Below, piece by piece: positions 10,883 to 23,240 of a stretch of 64,000 nt of DNA. Below the pieces are notes generated by a model, which saw only the letters and a list, made by a program, of their open reading frames with translations, did not search any database and was not told the origin of the DNA. The DNA is from Penelope pileata (Eukaryota > Chordata > Aves > Galliformes > Cracidae), in assembly GCA_013396635.1 (NCBI GenBank), contig WBMW01005650.1, positions 432,425 through 496,424 of the forward strand, in the 5' to 3' direction. Position 1 is the first letter of the stretch. The number at the start of each line of letters is the position of its first letter. The translations under genes and the position numbers were made by a program.

Positions 10883-13475
10883 CCCATTATATACGTTATG
10901 GTGTAAATATATTATGGTTACATTTTCAAGTCCAAATCCATCATCTGGGCCTCCCTGCACAGAAACCCCACTGAGCAGTATCTGACTCCCGAGGTCCTGA
11001 GCACAGCCCCACAAGCTCAGACCTAGCCAGCCTCCTCGAACTTCACAGCGTGAGCCCATCTCTGATACAGTTTACACCTCCCAGATGCAACTGAACTGAA
11101 ACAACAGACATCTATCAGGACTGATTCTTAGGAGAAGTCATGGTTAATCAAATAGGATCTGATCCTGCCTGAAATATGATCTTTAATATGTGAAGACCAG
11201 AGTCATTCCCTTGCAGTCTTTAAACTTTTCACATTGCGTAGTTTCCTTAATAAGAAGACCATCTCCATCCCCTACTCTAGAAGGACATCTCAAAAACAGA
11301 CCCCATCATCAATTTGGGAAAGATGCTGGATGGAGTCACCCAGAGACGCAAGGGCAGGACCCTGTGCCTGAGGTCCACCCAGCATGGCCATTCCCTTCTC
11401 TTGATATCTGCTGATCAAAGGGAGCTGGGAGAGCATGTTCTCAAAGTGGACATTATACTGATGAGTAAGACAGGGAGAACTCTGGATTAATAAAACAAAG
11501 AAAATACTACAGAAATCATGAGGGTACTTTACTTTTCCCCTTGAAAGACATAATCCCTAATATTATAAACTGTGGTTTGGCTCTCACGTTGATTTTGCCC
11601 AGTGATTACTGCAGAGTGTGTCTTGATTCGGACCGGTTTCAATGGAACCAGAATGCAGCTGAAGGTGTTTGGAAATTATTTTCAATCTTCAACACTCCGG
11701 AGACCTGGCTGGGAATGTAGCAAATAGATCAAGGAAATTAAAAGGAACATTGGGGTCACTGCTAGAGGTCAGGTGAGAAAAAGAAGAGTTGACTCTGATT
11801 AATCAGAAACACGATGCTGTTTGAGAAGAGAAAATATGTTGGGGTTTAGTCTCCTGGCAAACAGCAGCAAGATGCCGATAGCTGCCATTGGCTGCATTTT
11901 TCCTTCCAACCAAACCAGAGGAAATTCCTGAACTGACAATGAACAGGAACAATGAGTGAGTCAGTAACCCTCAATGCCAGAAATTCTCTGGATTTCCTAG
12001 CCAGACTGATGTGTTTGGAAGGTTATAACGATACAGAGATACATTTCTGTAAAACTTGGGGGTTGAAGATAAGCCAAGCCAAGATGCAGATAATGAGCAC
12101 AGAAATATTCCAGCTACCCATAAAACATCATATCTCTTGAGAGAGAAAAGACACACTTTCTCTCTCATTCTTTCCTAAATTGTTTGCTCACTTACAGCAT
12201 TATGTTGCTATTAGTTTTATGAGAAAGGTGCTCAGATGCTGTCTGTGATGGTGACCCTGTGAACCACATAAAGAGAGCTGTGGGAAGATAATGCTAAGAA
12301 ATCCTGGCAGTTAGTACTTCCAATATGTCTAGTCTGATCCCAAAAATACTTTTTTATTTTGTAAAATGGAATCCTGGGCATACCTGACACCACAGATGCT
12401 TAAGAGCCAGAGATAACATTGTTTGTTTTTTTTTTAGGACTGCTCATGCTTTGCTGTGCTATGTCCTAGAATCCATTCATTCTTGTTTACCTCTAATACT
12501 CACCAACATCATTGTGGATACATGGTTGGGGCTTAGAGCTGTTCTAAAACACGATGAAGTACAATCACGTATGAAAGATAAGTCTAATCAGTATAATTGG
12601 CTGCAGGGGTTTGCAGTGCAGACTGCTAATGGCTTGTGTAGAGCTCGGGTGGATCAATTTGCCTTCTGCACCTAAGGATGGCACTGAGAGATGTTGGTGT
12701 ACCAACACTGGCTCATCCAGTGCCCTGTGAGTGATGTAAGCCCAGGAAGCGAGGCAGAAGTGAGCAGACAGAGAAGAATCTTTAAGTCATAATGGGAGTC
12801 CATCCTCTGGGAAAAAAAGTTGGTATTTTTACCATACATTACTCATCTGTTTACTCACTCTTAATCTAAATGGAAAACTGTGAACATTATCCGTGGGACA
12901 TTTTTTTTCCCCTGGTAAAATCCCTAAAACCCCAGATCCCAGTCCTGATCTCACACTGTTAATAACATTATTAAGCACACATGATAGAGAGAGGCTCTGA
13001 AGATATCCAGACACATAAAGCAGATAGATAATGTGATATTATTACTGGCATGCTACGAATCTTATTACTTTCAGCAAATATCAATGGAGAAGTGACCTCC
13101 GTGCAATGTGAACACAACCAGAAACCACAGCCCCCAGGCTTTTTTTCAAATTGAAATTTCCTAATCTCTCACTACTGTACCAAACACACAAATATGCAAC
13201 AATGGATGGAAAGAAAATAAGGCTTCTCTGTATGAGCGTTGGATTAGAAAGGAATGGCTGCAAAACCTAAATTGTAGCACAAGAACATTCCAGCCTGGGG
13301 ATCTGATGACAGTGGAGCTGAGCTCTGCTCCTGTGGTTTACAGTGAGAGCAGTAACCTTGCACTGAGAGGCTCCATCCCTTTTATCTGTGTATTATTTTT
13401 TGCCGCCATCATCAGAGCCGTTACTGTTATCACTAGATAAAGATGAAACAATAACCTGCGAAAAACAAGGTGTTT

Positions 13476-13490
13476 TTATTATTATTATTT
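13476..13490. repeat. Short (TTA)n microsatellite
   Basis: About five TTA units (ttattattattattt). Short tract of ordinary type. Confidence 0.8.
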
Positions 13491-13894
13491 GTTTATATCT
13501 AAAATTTCAAAGAGTACAGTGGGAACAGAAGATATCCTCTGGAACACGCTGTCAGGAACTGCAAGTTGATACAGATGTATTGATTTAATCAGCCCGTATG
13601 ACACCGTTTATTTACACAAAACATCTGTGACAAAAATGTCGTACTTTAAAGGCACCGTGATATGCCCCTGGTCTTGTCTTGCACGTGAAAATGTGTGATA
13701 AGAGCATCCATATTGCTCAGAAGGGTCGATTTTAGGGTGTATTTGCTCTAAATATCTCCTCTATTCGTGTTACAGAGGGTAGCTCAAAGCCCAGGCAGGC
13801 TATAAAAGTATTTTCAAGAACTGCAGTAGATTTGAATACAAATTTGTAATCCAGCAGACTGAAATGAGCAAAGAAACTGAAAAGCAAAAATGTT

Positions 13895-13912
13895 AAAAAA
13901 AAAAAAAAAAAA
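13895..13912. repeat. A18 homopolymer
   Basis: Eighteen consecutive A followed by gtagagg. No retrocopy is recognised upstream that would make it a genuine poly-A tail. Confidence 0.9.
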
Positions 13913-14456
13913 GTAGAGGAAGAAAAAATAAAGAATTTATTTCTCTGGTATATATTAGATACAAAATAAAGAGCTTTTTAATCCATGCAAAGGGAAAACT
14001 TGTCTTGCAAATGTAAGAGATTGTGTGATGGAAGAGAATACAGGATTGTCAACTCTTAAAGTCGAGAAAATATTTGGAGTTCATACATGCACCAGCAAAA
14101 GTTTACATGATAAATCAGTAGCTTGAGTGCTTCCAGAATACTAGTACATATGAATGTGTTGAAACTATTGTTTCTGTTGTCTTTTTAATGCTACTGGGAA
14201 GCTTTTTGTGGTAAAGCAATAGAATTATTGCCAGCTACATTATTGCAGTCTCAGTCTAACATCTGCAATTGCTATGGAGTAAACGGTTTGCATCCCATAT
14301 GAAATATAAAAAAAATGAGGAACAGATTTCACTATTATTCTCCCACTCTGTGAATTCTGTGACATTTTTTACTGTATAATCGTGCCTGGGCAGTTTAAAG
14401 GTCTGGAAGAAATGGAAGCCAAAATGCTCATTCATAATTAGTGATGGCTAAACATC

Positions 14457-14492
14457 AAAAAAAAAAAAAAAAAGAGGAAGAAGAAGAAGAAT
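14457..14492. repeat. A-run followed by (GAA)n
   Basis: A run of about seventeen A is followed by gaggaagaagaagaagaa. The purine-only strand over about 36 bases could form triplex structures in principle, but this is common in vertebrate DNA. Confidence 0.85.
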
Positions 14493-14649
14493 TTTGTGGT
14501 TCAGAAAAAATGTTAGAAGAGTAGTTCAGATGATTATCAGAAATCTATGGAAATACTCTAGAAATAAGACTGAAGTACAATGAAATGAGGCCCTCATATC
14601 CTGTTTTCTGCAAATGATTCTGAGTAAGTCCTGTTCTGATCGTCACCGT

Positions 14650-14920
14650 ACTTCTTAAATTTTTATTGGATTGCCCATCAAACTCAACTTGTTGGCTCTT
14701 CCCTTCCATGACAAGCATCCACCCCGGCACATACCCTCTCCTAGCAGCACCATCCATCATCCTTCTTGCATTTTCTTTCTCACACTCCATTTCTCAGAGC
14801 TGGGAGGAAGTCCTACCATAAATATCCATCCAACTAGCTTATTTCCTTGCTTCAAAGTCCTCCTTTAGCCTTTTCTTCTGCTGCAGTGCCTACAAAGAAC
14901 AATAAAATTCATAAAAATTT
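14650..14920 (+). mobile_element. Possible L2-type LINE 3' remnant
   Basis: The segment is pyrimidine-rich and ends with cttcaaagtcctcctttag and, a little later, ctgctgcagtgcctacaaa. This resembles the L2-type 3' region ('cttcaaatccctcctcaaaactcacct ... tgatgcctacaaa'). The family is ancient and any match would be heavily diverged. It could equally be unique pyrimidine-rich sequence. Confidence 0.3.
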
Positions 14921-15502
14921 GGGCTTCCTGGAGTGAGGAAATAATTTTGCCAATATTTCTGACCAATTCCTGCTCGCCTCTTTTTCTGTGTGAACTGTCT
15001 TTGAAGGAAAGCCTTCGGTGTGGTTACTCAGAGAGCAAAGGGCGTTAAGGATGCCAAAAATTCATTCTTTGCCTTATTTTAGGAGTTTTTAGGATGGATC
15101 TCTTGCGCAAGGTGTCTGAGAAGCTAGACCTCATGGTGAAGACCTCATCCTTGCTGGGATGCTTTGAGCCAGTCAGTGAGAGACATGGTGCTTGTGCTCA
15201 CTTCTTTTGGCACTGAGTGGCCTTGAGGCAAGGTTTAATTTGTGGGAAAACCCTGGCCAGCTAGAATGGATTCCAGCCTTTAAAAAAATATATGAAAAAA
15301 ATTACTTTCATGGAGCTGCCAAGGCCTGTGTTTCTTCTGTGTTGCCATCACAACCCCGGATAGACAACAAGCCCTCTGCACGATGCAGTAAGCCCCAGCT
15401 CCATGTTGGGTCTTTCTAAAGCCAAAAACTACTGCAGAAGTAGCCAATGCAGGCCTTCATATGTGCAAGACTTCCAAAACCCATTCACATCTCCAAAGCA
15501 CT

Positions 15503-15533
15503 ATGCAAACAGGAGCTAATTAAACTTTAATTA
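15503..15533. promoter_or_regulatory. POU-like site beside a TAATTA palindrome
   Basis: ATGCAAAC (15503-15510), one base off the POU octamer, is followed by taattaaa-c-tttaatta (15517-15533), a perfect inverted repeat with a one-base centre that presents two TAATTA homeodomain cores. Paired TAATTA cores in this arrangement can bind homeodomain dimers. A role as an enhancer fragment is inferred. Confidence 0.3.
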
Positions 15534-16567
15534 ATGTCCTGACAGGTAAAAGGTTTTTCATTTTGCTTTTAGCTAATGTGCATTCATCATGAATGGAAAT
15601 CACCTAAGACCCCCAAGAAAATACTCCCAGGGTAAACAGAATCTGATTTGCAGCATACATTTAGCTAAGAGCTCTGAACACTTTTTTGTAAATGTATTTA
15701 CTTACCCTTTTAAAATATATATATTTCCTTTTTCTTTCTTTCTTTTTTATTTTTCTGCACAAAGATAAATAAATAGCAAGCTGGACTGAAGTGATAGAAT
15801 ATGTAAAGCAGAGGGGAAAGGTTAAATACCAATGAAAAATTGGGCATTAAAACAAAACTCAATTTTCAAGATGGAAACAAAGTGTCCAATCCTTTCATCA
15901 AGTGTTTACAGCTTATTTTTGTAATTTGACTCTAAGTGGATAATGTAGCACGCAGCATGGGTCTGTGCAAAAATACGTTCCTGTTTGTGATTATAAAATC
16001 ATAGCATTCTTTGAAATATGAAAATCCCGAGTCTTGATACAATCCATATTACTGAACTGATGCCAGCAACCAATATTTATTTGTTTGGCTTGCAGCAATG
16101 CAGGGATTTGATAAAGACCCACCTCAACCTATGTAGGATGGTAATGAGGAGACATAAATCAGAGATACAGAGATATCTATGTGCAATGATCCACACAGGT
16201 GCTCAGTGTTCCTTTCCTCCTTGTTTAAGCATCAACAGAAATTCTCAATCTTCATGTTATTTGGAAAATCAAGGCATTTAAGATAAAGATTTGATTTTCA
16301 GAAGCAATAGGTGACCTAAGAACTCAATGTTCTAAAAGTAAAACCTTGATCTTGAGCAAGCAAAGGTCCTGGAGCCTGGAGAAGTGTCACATCTCATCTG
16401 CCCATCTGCAAGTTCTGCACTTTCAATTTATTCATCATCACAGCATTAAGAAGCTTCATTCAGTTGTTCATGGCCAGCATCAGATCATAGCTCAACAAGT
16501 TTTTTAAGAACTCGCCTTCAATCTGCTGCATGGCTCCTGTTGGAAGAGAAATCCCCAAGGGCACCAC

Positions 16568-16595
16568 AATTAGATGGTCTTAATTAAATGGTCTT
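16568..16595. repeat. 14-bp tandem duplication
   Basis: aattagatggtctt is followed immediately by aattaaatggtctt, 13 of 14 bases identical. It looks like a simple local duplication with one later substitution. Confidence 0.85.
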
Positions 16596-17489
16596 AACGC
16601 CCCCTGAGAATCACAGCTGTAGCCCATGCTTTAGCATAGAGCCACTTGCTGCTCCACTCCTGTAATGGAAGTGTTTTGTTGGCAGGAATGTGGACCCCAG
16701 CATCAGGTATGAAGTCCATGTTGTGTTGCCTCCTGACAGATCCAAACGGCTTCCAGTAAGGAGCCGGGCCACGTGGCTGTGTGGACGTACCCCGGTACAT
16801 ACAGACTCCACCTGTGGTTTGGGTATACCACAAAGACAACGTGGGAATTGGTGCCCACATTTCAGCACCTCATTGGGAATTCTGGTCAAAAATCACTTTG
16901 GGAAATCTGGACATGGACCAGCTTGTCCTACATCACCTGATTTTGGTCCTGGGGCTATAATCCCACTGCTTTTCTCCTTTATCATGCCCCTCCCATTCTC
17001 CCAATCACAACACATCAGCAGCGTGTTCTGGCAGGGCTTGCTGAGAAATATTGTCAAACCCTGAAAGAAGGGAGGACGCAGCCATAAGCTCTCAGAAACC
17101 CATGTTCGTTTGTGACTGAGAGCTTTTTGGATGCACTCACTACATTTTTAATAACGAGCTCATTGGCAGAACTTCCTAAAATCGTTGGTCTCCTGCACCA
17201 GAAAACAAAGAGAGCCAAGTCCTTTCCACTGAGTTTGCTGTCGATTGTTCTTGCTTCTTGCTTTGCTGCAGGAAGCATTAGAAGCCAATATCTTTAATAA
17301 CCGGGATCCAAGCAGCTTTCTCACATTTCCTTAATGTTTTGTTCTGACCAATTTATATAAAAAGTTTTGAAAACTCTAATCAAGATTACCATTAGGAACA
17401 ATTCCTATTATTCATTCAACATTTTCCTTTGTTTGATTTCATTTGATTTCTCCTATATTTCTTCTTATGACAACCAAAAAGATTCCTTT

Positions 17490-18300
17490 CCTTACAGCTC
17501 TCATATACTTATAGACTGTTATAAAATCCTCTCTTAGACATCATTTGTCCAATTTATACATATTTAGATCTTTTAATCTTATCTAATAAGCCAGTTTCCT
17601 CCGGTTCTTCATTGCTTTTATTGCTTTTTTCTCTTTTTTCCCTCTTTGAGCTCTCTCCATGTTTTTGGTATCTTACTGAGACTCCCTGAAAGGAGCAGCA
17701 TTCCAGAAATTAGAACATCACCATTACCACAATTAGGAAAACTGTGATCTCTCCGGTCAATTAAGCTTATCTCCCTTTATGGAGTCCCCTTATGTGGCAG
17801 GTTTTCTGCTGCCTATCATACAGCCAGCAGAGATGAAATGTTCTGCCCTGTTGGTGGTCACATATAGTTACCCCTACATGCAGTAAGACTTTTTCTGCTG
17901 GAGATGATTTGGCCTGAGTTATTGAGGGCTTGCCAGTAGTTCATTTTCAGTCTTCTTTACAAGTGTTTCCCATCCATCTGTAAACGCAATGAGCATTTTG
18001 TTTGCTTCTTCTTTCAGTTAATGAATGGAGACATTAAATAAAGCAAGGCTTAACTCCTGATCCTCTCCCACCAGAACCTCCCTCATCTCCTCAAACCTGA
18101 CAAGTCAACATTTGTCTTCATTTATGGTATTTCAGCCAATGCAGAGACCACAGATTTATATCCAGGCCAGTTTGACTCAATCTTTCAAACAAGATTTTAT
18201 GAGACTATCAAATGCTTCACTAAAATACAGATGTACTTGCCCAGAACCTAACACAGCTATTTTAAACAGCCTGGTCCAGCAATTAAAGTTGGAGTAGCTC
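17490..18300 (-). mobile_element. CR1-like LINE, ancient decayed copy
   Basis: On the plus strand the region reads as a decayed antisense CR1. 'cttatagactgttataaaatcctctcttag' parallels the family's 'tatagactgttatcatatcccccctcag'. Next come 'ccagtttcctccggttcttc', a 'ttcattgcttttattgctttttt' block and 'catgtttttggtatcttac'. Further on, 'tttatgagactatcaaatgcttcactaaaatacagatgtac' parallels 'gcgagacagtatcaaaagccttactaaagtcaagatatacc' from the reverse-transcriptase region. Order and spacing agree with one minus-strand element. No intact reading frame remains. Substitution is very heavy, so exact ends are uncertain. Confidence 0.6.
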
Positions 18301-18865
18301 GTCATAAGAGTGTCGATACCTTTTATAGAGGTCTTCTGATAGTTTAGAGCCAAAAGCAATGTTTTCTAAACTAGTTTTCCTCCCTGCTAAAATACTCTGA
18401 ACTCCCACAGCCATATCAGCACATCAGAGCTGTTTAGCAACAGGAGTAAATTCGGGCACAGCTCCTTGACCAGACAGATCCAGCCATTGCTCCTGTGATA
18501 CTCAGATGCAAAACCAGAGCCAGACTAGACAGCACATAAACCTTGTTAATGTCCTGCTGTACATCAGCTAAATCATCTTGTGTCTTGGTCAATCTGCCAC
18601 GTGTGGGTGGTATTGAGGCTGGAAGAGGAAGCTGATGTCCACCCATGTGGACATGTCCTTAGAGTCCCTTTTTGGTTGCTCTGAGTTGTGTTAGCCCAGT
18701 TCAAAGGAGACCAGGAACTGGGAAAAGAGAAGCCCAAGACCTGAGGCCGCTACTCATTGGCCTGTCATCACCTGACTTAATAGTTAACATTACAATTAGA
18801 TTTAAGAGAGAACATAAGGAGTGCATTTGTCTGGAATTACTTATCACTTTGAAGCCTGGGCTCGC
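18300..18865. other. Non-coding sequence between two CR1 remnants
   Basis: No gene is seen. The segment may belong to one of the flanking CR1 copies or be unique DNA into which they inserted. I see no clear match to CR1 in it. Confidence 0.5.
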
Positions 18866-20070
18866 AAGAAGATGATATGAACGGCTTTAGCAGGTCAGAC
18901 TGGAAGTCCATGCCAAATAACCTCCTATCTGCAACAGTAGCAAGAGCCCAGGAAAGAGTACAAATGTAGGTCAGTTACGCAGTGATACTTCCTCAAAATG
19001 CTTGCCCAACCTACAGTGGTTTCTGGCTCAGACGCTTTCTGAACCAGACGTGGCGTCTTTCTATTTAATACAAAACACAGATGGATTTTAAAAACCTCGG
19101 ATGGGTTTTTCTTTCCTGAATATATCCTGTAAACTTTTAACACTCCAAGTATCCTGCGGCAAGGAGTTCCACGAGATGACTAAGCATGGTGTCAGGAAGG
19201 ATTGCTTCTTCTTGGTTTAAACTGCCAGCAACAAGCTTCACTTCATGCTTCTGAGTTTTTGTATTAGAAGGAAAAACAACAAAAATCTTATCACCGTCCT
19301 GTCCTTGTCACTCATAATTCCAGCATCCTCCATCATATCCTCTCAGTCATCTCCTTTCTGGCTGAATAAACTTAGTCCATTTAATCACCCTCTAACTGGA
19401 CACTTTCTAAGTCCCTGTCTATCCTTCGTGCCCCCCTCTGAGTCTCTTCCAGTTTAGCTAGTTCCTTCAGGAGCTGGCAGATTGCAGGTATTCCAGGTGG
19501 AGACACACCAAGGATTTATAGAATAACACTACAATGTTTTTGTTATATTCTTAATAATTTCTAACAGTCACTTTGCTTTTTGAGAGGTGCAGCTACAATT
19601 TATTCATGGCATAGTCAGTTTTATAGGATTGTCTATTACAGCTCTAATTCTCCTCAATGATTGTGGTTGGCTGAGAGCACAGGTAAGATCAGAATGCCTA
19701 GGACCCTCCCCTCACATGTATATCACTTGACAGTTTTCTATCCTGAATTTTATTCGATGTTTTATCATTCAGCCATGCACTTCCAGATGGATTTTTGGCA
19801 TCTCATCACAGTCAGCCTTCATGTTTAGGCCCTGAATAATTCAGTACTATCAGCACTGTGTTCACATAAGTCTGTCTCCATTCTCATATTATGACTTCTT
19901 TTCAATTTCCCCTAGGACTGAAGTTAGATCCCAATACATCTGTCGAGCGGATTGACCCATACGGATCTACAGCATTAGTGGCTGCTGAAATGCCTTGGAA
20001 AGCATCTTTCCCTGCTAGGATGAGTGATGTGGGAAGAGGAGGAGAAAGACATTTCCCCTTATTCCTGGAA
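18866..20070 (-). mobile_element. CR1-like LINE, ancient copy (about 1.2 kb)
   Basis: The plus strand follows an antisense CR1 nearly end to end. 'ggtcagactggaagtccatgcc' parallels 'ggtcagaccaaaggtccatctagcc'. Next come 'gcggcaaggagttccacgagatgac' (family 'ggcaaggagttccacaggttgac'), 'aggattgcttcttcttggtttaaactgcc', 'ttgtattagaaggaaaaac' and 'tccatcatatcctctcagtc'. After that come 'attccaggtggagacacac', 'ggatttatagaataacac' and, near the right end, 'actgaagttagatcccaatacatctgtcg' (family 'agcactggtcccagtacagatccctg'). The element's 3' end is at the left. It is riddled with substitutions and short indels and is not coding. Confidence 0.72.
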
Positions 20071-23040
20071 ATAAATTACAATTGTTCTTAAAATCTGCAG
20101 ACGTCTGGCTATTACATCATCTGAGGTTCTGATGTTTTTAGCTAACAATCACTGACAAAAGAGATGCATTTCCTTCAAGGAATTTTACCATTCACACATC
20201 TGATGTTAATTCTCATTGGGCCAAAGCAAGAATAGGAATAAGTGACTTTTTCAGTTTATGTTTACTTTTTCCCAGGCCACAAAATATCCATTGACTATGA
20301 AACTTAAATTTATGGCATAACAAATGCCCGCTTTTGTAATAAGTTAATAAAGCTCTTTCATAAATAACAGCACGAGAAGCTGCAGATGCCAACCTACGAA
20401 AAAAATAATAAAAGCAACATTCAGTTTTAATCTGATGCTTTATTAAACATTTATCACAGTGTCTGAGAACTGAAGAAACTCGGTTCTCCCCAGTCAGTCA
20501 TTCCAAGATGTACCATGCATTGAAATGAGCATGGGGATGCCTGAGGGACATCTTCTGCCTCCTGGGCATTTTTGATCTCATTTTGAGAGTGTAATTTGGT
20601 TGCTTGCTCCTATTTCACCATCTCTAAGGCAGAGAGGATTTTTCTTTGCTCATTTAGTGTGAGTGCATTGTAAGTTATGCCTGTAAATTAAACAACTCAG
20701 GAGCAAACCCCATGCCATGGGGTGTCAGGGCTCGCAGCCCTGTAGCAGCTGAGCTGTTGGGATCGTACCTGGGGCTGCTTTGCTCAGGCAGTCGGATACA
20801 GAGGATTTTCTAGATGGGCGGAAAGAGTGGCTGAGCAAACATACACGTTGGGCCAGGAAAGGGAATAAAACACGATGTTGATTACTATCTAAATATTGCC
20901 GCCTTTGAAGTGAGCAGGTCTGTGTTTGGGGAGGATTGAATACTCTTTTCTCACAGTTTGAGGCACATCATGAGCTATTTTGTGTTCTTGCCATTGTGAA
21001 CATTATTTCATTATGGCAAAAGGGCTAAATAAGGTAAAGGGCAAGGGAGACGTTAGGATACAGGCGCCCTATGGTGGATAGCACAACACAGCTCAGCAGC
21101 TGCTCAACGGGAGGGCAGGAGGGACAGGGTGCCTCCAGCATCCCCATCTGCACTGCCCTGGCCAGAGGGTGCCAAGGCAGCAAAAGAGTGCAATAAATGT
21201 CTGGGGAATTAATCCCTGCAAGGCACCATCCCTCCTTGCTGTTTTATTGAGTTTCAGAAGCTGAGATTTGAGTTTTATTCCTCCCTGGGAAAGGTTTATT
21301 CTTTCCCTTTCTCCTTGTTCTCCATTGGGCAATATATGTGTGAGCAACCTCGTGACAAGTGGACTTGTACACATGTGGAACATGGTGAATGTTGTATTCA
21401 ATCCACCCCTCACTAACACCATAGTGTATTTTAGGCTGTGTTTTGGAAATAAACCTCCTTTTTTTGTACTGTTTGTTCAAATTCTCTCCTTTTCCCCATA
21501 GCATCTGTTACAGGGAAAAGTCAGAACAAGCAGGGCTCTCCTGCATCAGTGTCATGTGGAGTTATTCCACATTTGGATGCAGTGTGGAGTCAGAGATCTG
21601 GGTTGAATTGTTCTTTCCCATCTTCAGCTTGTGCCATCGAGATGTAAAACAGAAAGCATCAGCTTGCAATAAATCCACAGATGTGTTAAGTAACACACAA
21701 CGGAGGTCCTTTCAGCAGACTGTCAAAGAGAAAAGACTTCACTGGCAGTATGAAAGGGCAGGCTGTGTCTCCACTGAATTTGGAGGAATTGGTTTTACAT
21801 TTGTTCTCCAATCTATTACAACCCCATTTAGCAGCTTCAGCTCCATTCCCTGCCCTGGCTCTGCTGCAGACACTGGCTGTGCTAAGGCAGACATTGCTGT
21901 CTCCATCACATGCCTAAGGACAAGGGGTTTACCAGGGGTGCTGGAGCTGCAGTGACAACCCCAGCACTGAGGAAAGTTTTGGAGAGTTTAAGGGTTCGGG
22001 CAGGTACTGAAATGAAAAGGAGGGAAGATTTCGGCTCATGCAGGGAATGTTTTCTTAACCACAAATAAATCAGAGATTTGGCATTTTCTGAGTTGCCGCC
22101 CTCCAGAAAGAACAACATATGACTGACTGGGTCAAGATCAAGTGTAAGGGATAAAGTGAAGAATAAGGACACATCTGTGGCTCCTTGCCTGTGGTATGCA
22201 TTTCAATGCCACGCTGATGGCTTGGGCTGGTGTGCCCTCAGCAGAGCTACTGCAAGAAATGTTTTTTATGGCCAGTGATCATTTTCCTCAGAACACGAAG
22301 AGCCAGAGATAAACAGGTCTCTATTTCCTGCTGCTGGAGCACAAGGATTGCAAACTGCTTCCCTGAGCCTGCAGAGATTTCAGTGATGGGGTGGGAGCAG
22401 AGCGGGAAGGTCGTGGTGCTGGGTATGGAACTGAGAATGGTCCTCCACGCTTCACCCCAACACTTTCAGCCTCTTTTGAGCTTTTTGCCATGAGAAGCAC
22501 GCAAAATATGCTTGCATAAGCCTGTAGGAAAGAAAATAAATAAAGCAGAATCCAACTTTTCACTTTTCACTCCATACGAGCCTCATCCGCATTCACCTCT
22601 TCAAATGATTTTTTGGGATGGCCCACCTGACTCGGGGAGTTATGAGCACAGATCAGGTGCTCAAGGAGAGGAGAGCATCCATGGCAGCTCCCCTTTGCAC
22701 ATCAGGGATGAGACCTCTGCTCTATCTGCAGATGTCACAGAGCACAGAAGCTTTCTGTGCTCGTAAATGACATTATCTATTGCATGTGCAAATAAGTGCA
22801 CTCATCGACTCTCCACAACTGTTTCGCTGCCTGGTGATAAGGGGTGTTTAAATAGGAGCTGTATTTTTAAAGCTTTCTGTCTGAAAACGAAAAAAAGATC
22901 TGAAGAAGGTTCCTTTTACACTAGTGAACCTCCCTAACAGGAGCCTTGCTCCAATTATTCCTACACACTGAGACGACAAATGTGTCTAGCTGGGAGCCTT
23001 GCCACTTCGCTTCCTCCCATGAAGAAATAAGGGAAAGGTT
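20070..23040. other. Non-coding unique sequence
   Basis: No gene is seen. It includes a cluster of three short inverted repeats (20707-20756). The plus-strand open frame at 21443-21955 (170 codons) shows no domain, signal peptide or splice structure I recognise and overlaps other frames, so I treat it as chance. Confidence 0.65.
20707..20756. repeat. Three consecutive perfect inverted repeats
   Basis: accccatgccatggggt (20707-20723, 8-bp arms, 1-nt centre), cagggctcgcagccctg (20726-20742, 7-bp arms, 3-nt loop) and cagctgagctg (20746-20756, 5-bp arms, 1-nt centre) lie within 50 bases. Each alone is unremarkable; their adjacency is unusual. They could be transcription-factor palindromes (CAGCTG is an E-box) or chance. 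Confidence 0.7.
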
Positions 23041-23240
23041 GAGAACCGAGGTTGTGAATCCCTGCTGTACCCCTGTAAAGTAATAATAGCAGCATCAGTA
23101 ATAGCTCTTAAATCAGGAGGACTTGCTGCAGCTTGCTCCCACGAGGTTTGCATGACAGCATTTAACGTTCACGGGAATGACATGTTCCCAGCAAGAACGC
23201 TCTCATTTGCATTATGGCAGGACGCGGAGACCCAAGGCAG
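23040..23240. promoter_or_regulatory. Candidate enhancer with perfect POU octamer
   Basis: ATTTGCAT is at 23205-23212, followed by tatgg. Nearby are gtaataatagc and cagtaatagc repeats (about 23080-23105) and ggaatgacatgttccc (23174-23189), an imperfect palindrome. No significant open frame covers it. The texture suggests a regulatory element; conservation is untested. Confidence 0.3.

Larger units (their letters stand above)
10340..13470. other. Non-coding unique sequence
   Basis: No gene is seen. It includes a possible old repeat core at 10440-10510 and an (AC)7 tract at 10869-10882. The rest is unique, moderately AT-rich sequence with only short open frames (maximum 77 codons). Confidence 0.65.
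13500..17480. other. Non-coding sequence with A-runs
   Basis: No gene is seen. It holds two long A-runs (13895-13912 and 14457-14473), a possible L2 remnant (14650-14920), a homeodomain-type palindrome (15517-15533) and a 14-bp tandem duplication (16568-16595). The open frames around 16594-17064 occur on both strands, reach 124 codons and have no recognised domain. Confidence 0.6.

Noticed and set aside
13895..13912. A18 run as the poly-A tail of a processed pseudogene
   Set aside because: The upstream sequence shows no coding similarity, polyadenylation signal at the right distance or target-site duplication that I can see.
15991..16030. ttataaaatcatagcattct as another antisense CR1 3' end
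   Set aside because: Only about twenty bases resemble CR1 and the sequence beyond does not continue the match.
16594..17064. Overlapping frames on both strands, considered as a retroviral or LTR remnant
   Set aside because: No LTR boundaries, primer-binding site or recognisable gag, pol or env motif was seen.
21443..21955. Plus-strand open frame of 170 codons
   Set aside because: No recognised domain, overlaps other frames, and its length is within chance for 64 kb. No promoter, splice or polyadenylation context supports it.
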